The translations under genes were made by a program, and so were the position numbers. Under the pieces are notes generated by a model. The model was not told where the DNA came from. It did not search any database and was given only the letters and a program-made list of their open reading frames with translations. DNA of 64,000 nt from Effrenium voratum. Taxonomy: Eukaryota > Sar > Dinophyceae > Suessiales > Symbiodiniaceae. Positions 34,301 through 45,540 of this stretch are shown here, one piece after another. Every line of letters begins with the position of its first letter. Position 1 is the stretch's first letter. The stretch is taken from NCBI GenBank assembly GCA_963377175.1, contig CAUJNA010000576.1, forward strand, positions 62,001-126,000, written 5' to 3'.

Positions 34301-35184
34301 TTTTGCAGCCCCGATCCAAGTCTTGATCAACCGATGGATCCCTTGAACGGGAATAGGGTTTGGTGGGGACTTGAAGGACCAACCAAACAAGAGTGTCACT
34401 CAGCAATCCTGAAATTTAGTCTCCTTTTTGCATGGAGGGTCTATTTTGCAATGCTTGTTTTAGTGTTGCGAAACCGTCAGAATCTCGCTTGCCCGCAAAT
34501 CCACCTTTTGACCTTCCGATGTCCGCCTCTTCGTTTATTTCGTCAGGTCGCCTCCCATTTTTTGCTTTTTGGCCAGTGATTCGTAAGACCCCAGGACTGG
34601 CGCCGAGCTCTGCATCTGCTGCGCTGCTTGGAGCAAACTGCGCTGTTCCCGGATCTGGTGGCCTACGACTCCCTGATCACGGCGCTGGCGAGAGCGGAGC
34701 AGCCGGAGCTGGGGCTCTTCTTCCTTGCAGAGTCGGAGCCAAGAAGGCGGCGGAGCTTAACAAAAAACAGAAGGTCAGGGGGGAAATATCGGGATCCGTT
34801 TTTTTTTTTTTTTTTTGCCTGGTTTTCTCGGGGTTGGTTTTTGGCATATATTCCTTTACTATATCCTGGGTTGATGTTCCATTCAAGAGGGGATCTTTCA
34901 TTTCGGGGGACATATTTACCAATCCGGGGTCAACATACGTAATTAGATTGTACTCATGGTGAGCCGGAGGTCCAGCATGGAGGGATGTGTGCTTTGGATG
35001 GGTATGCACCCCTGAACAAAAATCAGGCCCTTCCTTTGCGGTTTCCCTTAAAAACCCGGAGGATGTGTCCGGTTTCTTTGCCAGGTCGCCTTTGTCGCTG
35101 ATGTGGGCGCTGGCCGAGTTGTGCGTGGACGATGCGGAAGTGATCCACGGCGCATGCGTGGAGGCAGCCGAGGAGCTCACCTAA
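25118..35184 (+). CDS. PPR-array protein gene (5' part of a PPR-RluA locus)
   Basis: Exons: 25118-25180 (possible ATG exon), 25848-26037, 26724-about 26842, 27349-about 27514, about 27996-28131, 32375-32496, 32614-32947, 33115-about 33511, about 33888-33997, 34595-about 34740, and possibly 35085-35184. Together they encode about 10-12 degenerate pentatricopeptide units, each a helix pair with a [Asn/Tyr]-hydrophobic-Ala-x-x-Ala-Cys start and a Trp-x-x-Ala-Leu-x-Leu-Leu end. Examples are FDVCSAAIAACGRG, WQRATLLLEQ, NVAVIAAAIHACSAGSQW, VSYTTCVNACASAAQWAAGL, YGAALKACQKAGRWRDALSL and VAYNTLLSSQA. PPR proteins bind single-stranded RNA, usually in plastids or mitochondria. A leading peptide was not resolved. 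Many junctions join in phase (26037/26724, 28131/32375, 32496/32614, 32947/33115, 33997/34595). The 35085 exon ends in TAA at 35182, which may or may not be the true end. Confidence 0.8.
25261..25321. repeat. (GAA)n microsatellite
   Basis: About 20 GAA/GAG triplets inside a presumed intron of the PPR gene. Confidence 0.9.
27115..27232. repeat. Inverted-repeat element with CTTGCCCAA ends, copy 1
   Basis: CTTGCCCAAGCGGACCTTTT and GACCTTTT on the left pair with AAAAGGTTAACCTTTG and CCATTGGGCAAG on the right. It lies in an intron of the PPR gene. Related right halves occur at 16558-16613 and 39230-39285, and a full copy at 63845-63957. Confidence 0.6.
28658..32195. repeat. 3.5-kb fold-back (long inverted repeat) inside a PPR-gene intron
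   Basis: The left arm (28658 to about 30342) and right arm (about 30615 to 32195) are reverse complements with many small differences, around a centre of roughly 270 bp. The outermost matched word is AATGAACTTTCATGAGACTTGG in two parts (28658 onward, and 32174-32195 on the other strand). Each arm holds, from outside in, a segment with GGCCGGCCAATTCTGACTCC, (CA)-rich 60-bp repeats, words such as GGGGTATGCTTTTTTGG, a GACAAGATCTGAACC segment, and tandem 33-36-bp units (CCCAAACAAGTTTCGGCGAG type). Repeat copy numbers differ between arms. The whole lies in the 4243-bp intron 28132-32374. Long frames across it follow the tandem units and are not genes. Confidence 0.85.
32497..32613 (+). repeat. 117-bp introner-like intron carrying dispersed repeat R2
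   Basis: The PPR reading frame continues from CTGAC (32496) to GTACGGCGCC (32614). The removed 117 bp begins GTAC and ends GAG, and GTAC is repeated at the start of the next exon, like a target-site duplication. The body from 32543 has TTCCATTCAACCACTAAAAG and TTCTAGCAGGGGAGCAG, the R2 repeat also found at 18541, 53091, 59441 and 63391. Thus one repeat copy accounts for nearly the whole intron. Confidence 0.65.
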
Positions 35185-35694
35185 GCCGAAAGCGAGTCGA
35201 CGTTTTTTTTTTTTCTCTCTCCCCTCTCCCACCCAGCATGTTGTGGATGGACGATAGGTGGAATCAAAAGGACACTCGGGAAACTGGGGACGCTTCAACT
35301 GGAAATCCCCCAAAAATTGGTCTTTTGGCCGATTTTGAATCAAGGTGCCAAAGGTCAACCCTTGTATGCCCGGGTGCTTTGGGCAAGCGAGTTTCGCTTT
35401 TTCCCTTGCAATTGTTATGGTTTGCAGATGTGCCGGGAGGGTTCCACATCCATTGGAAGAGGCCCTTCTCGATGCTGTCGACGCTGGATGAATTCACCCT
35501 CATTGGTGGGCCGATTCAAGAGGAAAACGTGGCGAGCGTTGACGTAACGACTTTGGCTTCTTCCCTTGTCCCATCCAACGACGTCACAAAACTTTTGATT
35601 GACAATCGACCGGCTGGCGTTTTCTTACTGGCGTGCAGGCGTCCTTCGTGCTTTTTTTCTTCGCTTGGCGTTCCTTCGCTCCAGGATTTCCGGC

Positions 35695-38600
35695 GTGGGC
35701 TTTGGTCGCCCGGCGACTTGTCCCAGTTCCTGTGGTGCTGCACCGTGCTGGGCGCTCTTCCTGGCCCTCTCAGGGGCCAGGTGGCCCAGCCACCTGGACG
35801 GAGCTCATTTTTGTTCTTCAAAGTTTCCTTTGGAAGAACCAGCCTGAAGAGGGCGCCCACGAAAAGATCATGTCATGTCCATTTCCCCTGATGGCCGCCA
35901 CAGGGCATGAGCATTGGCAAGCTTCCAACAAGTCACAGCCCTATGAGGTTCGGGCAACACTTTCAGTTGCCTGTGGTCAGTTTCGGAGGGGCAATTTCAC
36001 AGGGCGACGCATGCTCGTTTTTGCCATGTGCCGTATGTTTTGAAACATGGCTCCGGTTGTCCTCGCCGCCGAAACCGTGGTTCCAACCTGCTGAGGAAGG
36101 TGCCAATTCCCCTTACGAAGGTGCCATGTCCGCTACCTGGGACTGAGATTGACTAGGATAACTTCCTTCAGTCATGATCCAGACTTAACCACTCAAAGCG
36201 AACACCCTCCTCCCCATTTGTCCACCAGGGCTTTCTGAAAATTCGGACTTAACATATGTCCGCACCTGTGGGCCAATTTTAGGTGAGTTTCGTTTTGTTT
36301 CTGCATTGAAAACCCCATAGCCTTGCTTAAGTGCGAGGGAACTGTGGATGGACGAAATCCTGCACCATTGAAGAAACCCTAGAATGATGATTCTCCCGTA
36401 AATACCAAGCAAACAATGGTTTCCCATGGTTTCTTAGGTGGATTTTGTTCATCCGCAGTAGGTCCCCCTGTTTCGAACCGCGGGGCCAAAAATCGGATCC
36501 CCGGCTCCAGGGCCCTGGTGCCACACCTGTCGACGCTCTCCGCGCGGCAGCTGGCGGAGACGGCCGTGGGCGCGGAGGCGGAGTTGCTGCAGGCCGTGCA
36601 GGCGGGCGCCGCTCGGCGTTTTTTTTTTTTTTTGCGCGGCAGAAAGCCCATGTGGCTATGGGTCAAAAAATGGTACCCAACATGGGTTGCCCTGGTAAAT
36701 GGAAACATGGACCAAAAACCCACGGTCTTTTGGTAGTTTAATTTTGACCCATACCCTGTGTTTCAATAGGGATTTGTACTTGTACCCCCGCAACATGGGG
36801 TTTTCCGTGGGCGGCAGGTTGAAAGCCAATGCTCCAAACACAGATCCACTTGGCATGTGCCGAGGTAGGCTCGTTTGGGGAGGGGTATTGGGTTCCAGGT
36901 GTGGACCGCCCGTGGACTGCACCCGAGTGGTTCATCCCACAAGGAAGTCTGGGAGTCAACAAATGGAACCCGGTGCCCACACCGCCAAAGCTTGTGCGAA
37001 TTTCTGTTTTGAGAGCTTCGGCTATGTTTTTGGGCCACTGGAGGTCTGGGGCACGTGTCCTTGTGTTTTTTCTCCATGTTTATTCATGCCACCGTTGTTT
37101 GAAGAAGCCTTGTTTCCTCCCTAGAGCCTACTTTTGATTTGAGCCCACTCGCTAGAGGCAAAGGGATGCCAAACAATGGCATTGACACTGACACGCAAAC
37201 ACGGTCTTTGTTTATTTGTTGTTTTTTGCTTCTTGCTTGCTGGCTTTCTGGCTTGCTTGCTTTGCTTGCTTTGCTTGCTTTGCTTGCTTTTCTGGCTTTG
37301 CTGGCTTTCTGGCTGGCTGGCTTGCTTGCTTGCTTGCTGGCTTTTCTGGCTTTGCTTGTTTGCTTGCTGCCTTTGCTTGCTGGTTTGTTTGTTTATTTTG
37401 TCTGACTGTTCTGTCCGTCATTCTGTTTGTTTGTGTTTGCCGGTGTGTTTTGATTAGACTTTTTTGGGTTCTTTTGTGTTAAATTTTTGTGTCATTCGTT
37501 GTTCGATTTGGTTTGGCTTCGGGGTAGGCCACATGTGTGCAGGCTGCAGCGCTCGCCCTTGACCCGCAGACCCTGGCGCTGGCGGCATCTGGCAAGTATG
37601 CCGCTCGCCCTCAGGGCAGGGGCGGGGTTGGGGGGGGGGGGAAATACTCACTTCCTGCGTTCCCGGACTTGACACTTTTTGGGAAGACCATGTTAGTGGT
37701 AAATCAAAAGTTTGCACTTTTTGGGGATGAGGAATGGAATAACCCCAAGAGAAACCATCCGACGAGTGGTTTCCTGAACGGGGACCCCTGGGTTCATCAC
37801 CAATCCATTAATTCCCTACTGAGCACCAAGGCTCAAACTAAACGTTTCTCAACTTTTTGCCTTCACGATTTTCCCTCGTCTTCACATTCAACCTGTTTGC
37901 AGACAGTCTAAGTATTGCCAAGTAATTATTGCCGCAAGCTTCTAAGAACCTCTTCCAAGAAGGCTCTGAGAACTCTTCTTGGGTTGTGGGGGCGAACCCT
38001 CGGTTTTCACCTTTCGTGTTTACAGTTTTGGTCACTCACTTTCTCATGTGTCTTAACAGGCAAAGAACAGCCCTAGAGAAATCCTACAAAACCAGCCCAA
38101 GCCTGGGGCTAAACAGATGGGCGTCGTTTTTCTGCCAAAAGGCACGTTCCGGCCTTTTTTTTTGTTTTTCTGTTGTTGTTGTGTCTATTCCTGAAAGAAC
38201 GCTCCACATAAAGGAAACCCCTTGAATCAGCCCAACAGTGGTGTGGAGAACCACAAAAAGGTGACAAACCAAACTATAGGGGCTGGCTGGGGAGAGCGCA
38301 AAAAACGAAGAAGAAAGAAACAATAGGACGCCCTTGTTCTTATTTTTTTGTGGGTGACCAGAATCGACGGGAGGTGCTGGGCATTCTCTTCGCGGCTTCC
38401 CTCCGCCGGGTGTTGCGTTCGGACTTTCTGGAGCTCACGCGGGCGCGGCTTTTGGCGGTCGGCCGCGGCTTGGATGCCGATGAGTTAACCTCTGACGTCC
38501 AGCTCGGAGCGGCGGAGGCGGGGCGGCACACTGAAGCCGGGGGGCGGAAAAGGGGGCAAGGCAAGTCGAGTTGGAAGGCATCAAACGGGCCCTCAGAAGA

Positions 38601-41600
38601 CCTTTTTGTTGAATGCGGTCCAGCACCTTTCAATGGAGGTCCTAATTTAACAACCAAAAAAACAAACAAACGGGTAATTGGAGGATAGTAAGGGACAATC
38701 CCAGCCATAAATGGGTGCGGCCGACTTGTCAATTCCTGGGTTCTGCATAGACCATTTTGATACCGGGTTTTGAGTATGACTCAAACTAACGGCCCAATGT
38801 GGGTGGCTTGAGCCATGGGTTTCAACCAGGGTTGCATGGGGTAGACCCAAGGTGCTGCGTACAGAAGTCCAGCGGGAGACGGGCGCAGATGCCTTCGTGC
38901 AGATGGATTTGTGCGACCGGGCGGTGGTCTACAAACCCCAGGAGCGGGTCCATGGGTAAAGGGAGGAAGTGGCAAGGCTGGGGCGGCCTTCAAAAGGGTC
39001 CAAGTCAAAGTGTTGTTTTCAGAAGTGTGGTTGACTTTTCCTTTCAAGGATTTATTTTTGGGAACCTCTTTGATTAATGTGGTTTTGCGACGGATGGAAG
39101 CAGTGCGGAGAACCCCGCAATGGCGAGTATACCCCCTAATCCTGGGTTCCCATACTTGCCCCCAAGGCGAATGGACCTGACATGACCCTGCAGTTTTCAC
39201 CTTTTTTTTGTTCCCATTTTCGGTCGTGGCCGTGGCCCCAAAGGTGATCAGCTTTCATTCCTGGGTCCCTTGGGCAACTGAGTCAATCAAACTGGGGCGC
39301 CAAAAAATCAGCCAGTCATTAATGTGGAATCCTTAGAGCAGGCGGAGGGACTGCTCAACATGCATCAGCCCCCCTGCCTGATTCCGCACAAAACCAACCC
39401 ACCAAGCCCCAAGCTAGCCCCAAACCTGTGCAATTGTCAGCGACGTGGCCAGCCCAACGCCACCTGGGATTGGCTCCTGCGGGCCCAGACTACCGTTTGT
39501 GAAGCCAAAGGGAATCCTGCATTTCAAGTGACATTGCAAGTAGTCAGAGGGATGGTTCAGGTTGGCATTGCAGAAAGTGTTACTTTCCCACAACCATGCG
39601 GGTCTGTCCTTTTTGGGCGGCCCCCCGAAGTGATGGTTCTCCTTTTTCGCGTCCCTTTAAAACCAGAACCAAAAAAAGGAGCAACAACACAAATGTCTCA
39701 CCACCTCCAAAAAGAAGACGAGCCACCCGTTTTTTTTCTTTCATTTTCTTTCTTTCTCTTTTTCGGCCCTCGTTCTCTTTCGCCAGGACTGGGAGGTCTA
39801 CGGAAACCACACCTCCCAGCAGCTCTCGGCCTTTGTCGCCTCCGCCTGGCCGGGGCAAGTTTCGGCGCCGATTCTGCGGGACCGAAACCACAACCGGGGG
39901 TTCCTGCACCGCCTGGACGTGCCCAGCTCCGGGCTGATCCTCTTCGCCAAGACCTTCGAGGCAAAGGAAGCGGGGGGACAAAACCGCTGATGACTTTCAG
40001 AGGAGGTAAACCGACCAGCTGATTGAATTGTCTTGTGGGGTGCTTCTCCCTGGGCTTGTGGGGGAATCAGACCACTTTTGGAGGGGAAGACCTTCGAGGC
40101 GGCCTTTGCCTTTTTGCTCGCGAAAAGGGCGGTGGATGAGCCGCTTTGCTCGTGGATCTCACAGGATGTTTTTGTTTCTCCCCGGTTGGTCCTTGTTTAG
40201 CAATGTTTTAGCACCCTTTGAATATATCCTATAGGGGTGGATCCACAGATTCGCCACCTCCAAACCTTTTTCCGAAGTGCCAGTGCCCGTTTTGGATGGT
40301 TCTGCCTGTGCAGCGGGGGAGCTACCAAACCAAGAAGGAGAATCAGGGACGATGCGGATGAGCCTGGCAATTTACCTTCGGAGGATTTCCTTGCGATTTT
40401 TGGAGGTATCTTTCGGGGTGCTCGCTCAGTGTTGCATCAAGCTGGGTTGGGGAGTTTCCAGTACGGAAACTATTTGGATTTACCGTCCAAGACGAAAAAT
40501 CCGATGTGAACATGAGGTTTGACATCCATCAGAGCAATAAGCGGGTTCCAGCTGGCACGAAATCATGTGTGTAGCATCCTGGAATCCATTGGTCACAGCC
40601 CATTCAAGTCACTTTCAAACCGGGCAAGTGAAGGTTATCCAGTGACAACTTTCATTTGTTCGGAATCGGAACCTCCAGAATTCATTTCGGTGTTTGTTTG
40701 ATTTCCCTTTAAAGCCTCTCAAAAAGGGGAATTTAAATGAGGAATCCGCAAAATGGTGGTTTCCCCCTTGGTTTTCCTGGAGACCAACCCGAAAATTGGT
40801 CCGAACTCCACAACAGACAAGGCCAGATTGTTTTTTCCACAACCTCCACTTGGCTGGTTTTCCTGGAGACCAACCCCAAATCGGTCCCAACTCCGAAACA
40901 GACGAGGCCATTTTGTTTTTCACAACCTCCAGTCGGCTTCCGTTCAATCCAAAGACCGGTGCCTGGTGATGGTTTGAATTGGTGGTTTGGATTTGGACCT
41001 GCCCCCCTCACTTGGGGCCCCCAAAAAACACCGCCGAGGCTCCAAGTTTCCCAAACCGGAGTTTTCGCGGGCCGCCGCCGCGTGCGAGGCCTTCTACGAC
41101 CTCCAAGTGCAGCTCTGCGCCGGCGAGGTGCTGCGGGAGTACGCGGCGCTGTGCCACGGCTGGGCGCCCTCCCGGGCGGTGACGGCACAGCAGGCGGGGA
41201 ATCGTTGGGGAGAGAGACGCGGTGCTCTTAACACACACGCAGACACACACACACACAAACATGTATATGTATATATATATATGTATAGAGGATAAATATG
41301 TCATCTATGCGCACATGCACCCAAAAAAAACATTTTGTTCTTTCAACAAAGGCATCTTCTGCTGGTCGCGACCCTGCTTTGACTGTAGTCAGGTGGAGGG
41401 CGTGGCGCGCCCAGCTCGGTCCGGGGGCCGGGGCAAGCCCAGCCGCACCCACCTGGCGCTCGCCGCCCGAGACCACGCCCTCGGGGCCAACCGAAACCGG
41501 GCGCTGAGCGAGGTGGTGCTGCGCCTGGGCACGGGGCGGAAGCACCAGATCAGGAGAGGAGCCGAACACTTACAGTTTTGCATCTATTGATGGAGCCCAA

Positions 41601-42855
41601 CAGATGCACAAGGAACCCAACAGATGTTTCCTTGACAGCCCAAACTTATTTCTGAATAGACGCAGTAGATTCCTTGTGGTTTCCCTTTAAGTTTTAAGTT
41701 TTGGGCCAACCCCAAACATCCCCAAAGATCCTCTTTTTGAGGGTTTCCTCCAAAATGTGGCTTGTGATTTGGTCTCCCTTTTAGTAAGCCATCTAGTTTT
41801 CCCTTGAAACCAGGCCCAAAATTGGTGGGTGTCGTTCTGGTTTCCCTTCTGTCAAGCCAACCCCAAAGAGGGTACACTTAACACTTTCTCAGGGAATCAC
41901 CGTTGTGATTTTGGGAATGGTGATTGATGTTTAGGGGTCATTCCCTTCCTTGCTGAGAAGCAACATCAAAAACTAGGTAACTAGGCCCTCGAACCTCCAA
42001 GAAATGACCAGAGAAGGCTGGATACTAGTGCTGTTTGGTGGAGGTCTTGGCAGTGCGTAGTACCGCAATTCTGACCCAAGACACTGGGAGTCGTGACATT
42101 TGAAGGACAGAAAGGTTTACGCACATGCACACGTGAATGCATGCCTGACACTCACACCTATGTATATATATATATATGTGTGTATATATATATATAGATA
42201 TGTATACATGCGTACATATGTACGTCTATCACCCCGGATTGCTGCATTTGCCAGTCAGAAACCGTGTGGCCCGTCCAAAGCTTTGGTTTTCTCTAGGAGT
42301 CATTTGGCCCACGTGGGCCATCCAGTGGTGCGGGACGGGCTCTACACCAGCCGGGCCACGTTTCAGGAAGATCTGGAGCTCTGCGCCAGGCGGGGGGTGC
42401 TGGCTGGATCCATGGAGTGTCCTTAACTTACTGGTGCTGGGAATGAGCCTAGGGATTCTTTTAAAGGAAGCCAGAGAAGATGGTTTGTAGGGGCCAGCAA
42501 GCGAAGCTGAGGGGATAGTCCCAACCAAAATAGGTGCACATATCGGCCCTTTTGATTCTTTGCATGGTTTTGGGTAGACGAATTGATTTTGACCCGATGT
42601 CGAGCCACCTGATCGGCTTCCGCATTTCGGGCGGCCAGGAACTGGTTGCACCGGCAGCGCCTGACCTTCCGAGACGTGGAGGGCAGGCGGAGGGACGTCT
42701 TTTGCCCATTGCCAGCGGATCTCAGCGCCTGGAGAGCCAAAAGAAGAGCGCCTCTTTTGACTGGGCCCCCTCAATCGGGCCATCTGTCCTTTGGGACCTG
42801 GGTGCAAAGCGGCCCCTCCCCGCATCCACGGAAGGAAGGAAACAATCGCTTTTGA
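35695..42855 (+). CDS. RluA-family pseudouridine synthase with N-terminal helical (OPR/FASTK-like) region; probably continuous with the PPR gene
   Basis: Helical exons: 35695-about 35815 (SPGDLSQFLWCCTVLGALPG), 36511-about 36618 (LVPHLSTLSARQLAETAVGA), 37543-about 37594 and 38362-about 38560. Their Leu/Trp pattern resembles OPR or FASTK/RAP-type repeats. The catalytic part joins exactly: 38852-38947 (AVVYKPQER), 39787-39960, 41089-41178, 41393-41553, 42297-42389, 42639-42855 (TGA 42853). It contains HRLDVPSSGLILFAK, with catalytic Asp encoded at 39916-39918, then LREYAALCHGW, LRLGTGRKHQIR, SHLAHVGHPVVRDGLY and LHRQRLTF. These are the conserved blocks of RluA-type enzymes, which isomerise uridine to pseudouridine in rRNA, tRNA or organelle RNA. 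No S4 domain is seen. The donor at 41554 is GA. The C-terminal 20-30 codons may be intronic read-through. Confidence 0.85.
36342..36458. mobile_element. TIR element (MITE), copy 3
   Basis: 117 bp, CTGTGGATGGACGAAATCC to TTTTGTTCATCCGCAG, followed by TA but preceded by AA, so the left duplication is altered. It lies just before an exon-like segment (36511). Confidence 0.8.
37205..37400. repeat. CTTGC/CTTTG-type simple repeat
   Basis: T-rich CTTGCTTTGCTTGCTGGCTT units. The hydrophobic Leu/Ala/Cys frames it produces are artefacts. Confidence 0.9.
40771..40940. repeat. 85-bp tandem duplication in an RluA intron
   Basis: GGTTTTCCTGGAGACCAACC recurs at 40771 and 40856, followed in each copy by TCGGTCC or TTGGTCC, AACTCC, AACAGACRAGGCCA and ACAACCTCCA. 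Two copies with roughly 10-15 percent difference. Confidence 0.75.
41226..41292. repeat. (AC)n-(TA)n microsatellite in an RluA intron
   Basis: ACACACGCAGACACACAC is followed by TATATGTATATATATATATG. A similar TATATA tract lies at 42160-42215 in the next intron. Confidence 0.85.
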
Positions 42856-43730
42856 AAAGGACGTTCAAAAGAATTGCGGCACCGAGAAATGGGTTCGCCC
42901 CGGGTTGCTTCCTCCAGAAGCGAAGGTTTGAAGGTTTGCCTTGCAAAGGGGGGACGCCTCCAATCAAAATCAACCAAGAGTTTATGAGTCCCATAGGGTA
43001 AAGAAAAGAATCTCAAAAAATGAAACACTGGTGGAGGGTCGAAACACAGGGCGCCTTCTTGGAACCGGGGAAAAATCTTCATCTGCCGCCTCAGGGGTCG
43101 GGAGAGAGAATCCGCGGCAAATCTTCGGAGTGGGAGGGGTCACCCGGGATCTGAGGAAAGCCCAGCGTCCAATCCCTCAACTCTGGTTTGGATTGGGGGT
43201 TTGGAGTTTGGGGGGCAGCTTCCCCATTTGGCAGCAAAGGGTTTGGGGTTCAGATCCCCACCCATTCAGACCCAGCCAGGCGGGGGGCCCGGCAGTCCGC
43301 GCACGCAAAAAACAGTTTTATATGCTTATCTAGGTGGGGTACATTCGTTTGGGGTACACATGCAGTAATGTGCTCGACCTGTATCGTACATTTGGCTCAA
43401 GCCAAGGGCTGCGCTTCATGCCATGAAAGCGCTGTATGCCCTGGGGGATGCTGTTAGACGCTCCGGCGGCACTGTGGCGTGGGGTGGGGTAGCAGGAATC
43501 ATGATTGGCTGGGGTACCTGGGGTTAGACCGCCCTTACCACACAAACTCACTTGGAAAGGTGTTGAACACCCCAAAGGTTCCCTATGAATCCCCCGACGT
43601 AGACCCCAAATGCACCAGCCCCTGTTTATTAAGAGGGGGGTGGGGCCCCTGGCAAACGTGGAGTTTTCTATGAATCCCCCCCCAAAAAAAATAAAAAACA
43701 CCAGCATAGACCCCAGATAGCACACCACGG
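42856..43730. other. Spacer downstream of the RluA gene
   Basis: Frames here are open but show no motif. Runs of G/C occur near 43290 and 43675. A composite of eroded repeats is likely. No gene called. Confidence 0.35.
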
Positions 43731-43869
43731 ATACGAACCATGACGCAGCATTATCATGAGGATGTAGACCATGATGACACCACAGCCACGAAACAAACGC
43801 GCAGACAACGTCCTAATGAGATCAGCAGCATAATGATGCAATCCGGCAGGAAAAAGCAAACCGAGGTCC

Positions 43870-44060
43870 TGATGAGTTCGACAGCATCATGATGATGCGG
43901 ACAGCATCATGATGATGCGGGCAGCATCATGGTGATGCGAACAGCATCATGCTGATGGTAAAGACAGCATCATGATGATACCACAGCCACGAACCATCTT
44001 GCGACAGCTTAATGAAATTCTGCATCATCCTGATGTTGACAGCATCACGGCGCCACTACA
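43870..44060. repeat. CAGCATCATGATGATGCG short tandem repeat
   Basis: About eight imperfect copies of an 18-20-bp unit with an internal CATCATGATG palindrome. It runs directly into the 61-bp array. Confidence 0.85.
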
Positions 44061-44121
44061 CCCACACACCATAACGTGGGAACATCATGACGATACACCA
44101 GCCACGAACCGTTACACGCGA

Positions 44122-45540
44122 ACAGCATCCACCAGCACCCCAAACATGCCCCCTAGCACCCGGTACAACCAAAGCAGCATCCACCCGCGCCTCAAACTGC
44201 ATGCCCCTTAGCGCCCGGCCGTCAAGCTCGCAAAGCAGCATGCGCCAGCACCCCAAACTGCATGCCCCCTAGCCGGCCGTCAAGCTCGCGAAACAGCATC
44301 CACCAGCACCCCAAACTGCATGCCCCCTAGCACCCGGCCAGCTCGCAAAACAGCATCCACCAGCAGCCCAAACTGCATGCCCCCCAGCACCCGGCCGTCA
44401 AGCTCGCAAAACAGCATCCACCAGCACCCCAAACTGCATGCCACTAGCACCCGGCCAGCTCGAAAAACAAAACAGCATCCACCAGCACCCCAAACTGCAT
44501 GCCCCCAGCACCCAGCCGTCAAGCTCGCAAAACAGCATCCACCAGCACCCGAAACTGCATGCCCCCGAGCACCCGGCCGTCAAGCTCGCCGGCCAGCTCG
44601 CAAACCAGCAGCCCCCCACCCGGCCGTCAAGCTCGCAAAGCAGCATCTACCAGCACCCCAAACTGCATGCCCCGTAGCACCCGCAAAGCAGCACCCACCA
44701 GCACCCCCAACTGCATAGCACCCGGCCGTCAAGCTTGCAAAACAGCATCCACCAGCACCCCAAACTGCATTCCCCCTAACACCCGGTCGTCAAGCTTGCA
44801 AAGCAGCACCTACCAGCACCCCAAACTGCATGCCCCCTTGCACCCGGCCGTCAAGCTCGCAAAGCAGCACCCACCCCCAAACTGCATGCCCCCTAGCACC
44901 CGGGCGTCAAGCTCGCAAAGCAGCATCCACCAGCACCCCAAACTGCATGCCCCCCATGCCCCCAGCACCCGGCCGTCAAGCTCGCAAAGCAGCATCCACC
45001 AGCACCCCACAATGCATGCCCCCTAGCACCCGGCCGTCAAGCTCGCAAAGCAGCACCCACCAGCACCCCAAACTGCATGCCCCCCAGCACCCGGCCGTCA
45101 AGCTCGCAAAGCAGCACCCACCAGCACCCCAAAGCCGCATGCCCCCTAGCACCCGGCCGTCAAGCTCGCAAAACAGCATCCACCAGCGCCCCAAACTGCA
45201 TGCCCCCTAGCACCCGGCCAGCTCGCAAAACAGCATCCACCAGCAGCCCAAACTGCATGCCCCCCAGCACCCGGCCGTCAAGCTCGCAAAGCAGCATCCA
45301 CGAGCACCTCAAACTGCATGCCCCCCAGCACCCGGCCGTCAAGCTCGCAAAGCAGCACCCACCAGCACCTCAAACTGCATGCCCCCTAGCACCCGGCCCT
45401 CAATCTCGCAAAGCAGCATCCACCAGCACCTCAAACTGCATGCCCCCTAGCACCCGGCCGTCAAGCTCGCAAAGCAGCATCCACCAGCACCTCAAACTGC
45501 ATGCCCCCTAGCACCCGGCCCTCAATCTCGCAAATCACTT
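44122..45540. repeat. 61-bp tandem array, about 23 copies
   Basis: The unit contains AGCATCCACCAGCACCCC, AAACTGCATGCCCCCTAGCA and CCCGGCCGTCAAGCTCGCAA. Some copies have deletions. 61 is not a multiple of three, so a frame cycles through three peptide registers (MPPSTRPSSSQSS, KLHAP and ACPLAPGRQARK type) and several long open frames appear on both strands. There is no start context or splice pattern to support translation. Confidence 0.9.

Noticed and set aside
37139..37482. Hydrophobic Leu/Ala/Cys frames that look like membrane proteins
   Set aside because: Low-complexity CTTGC/CTTTG repeat. All three frames give similar hydrophobic runs.
44056..45511. Long Ser/Pro/His-rich and Cys/Leu-rich frames on both strands
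   Set aside because: Produced by the stop-free 61-bp tandem array. No splice or start context.
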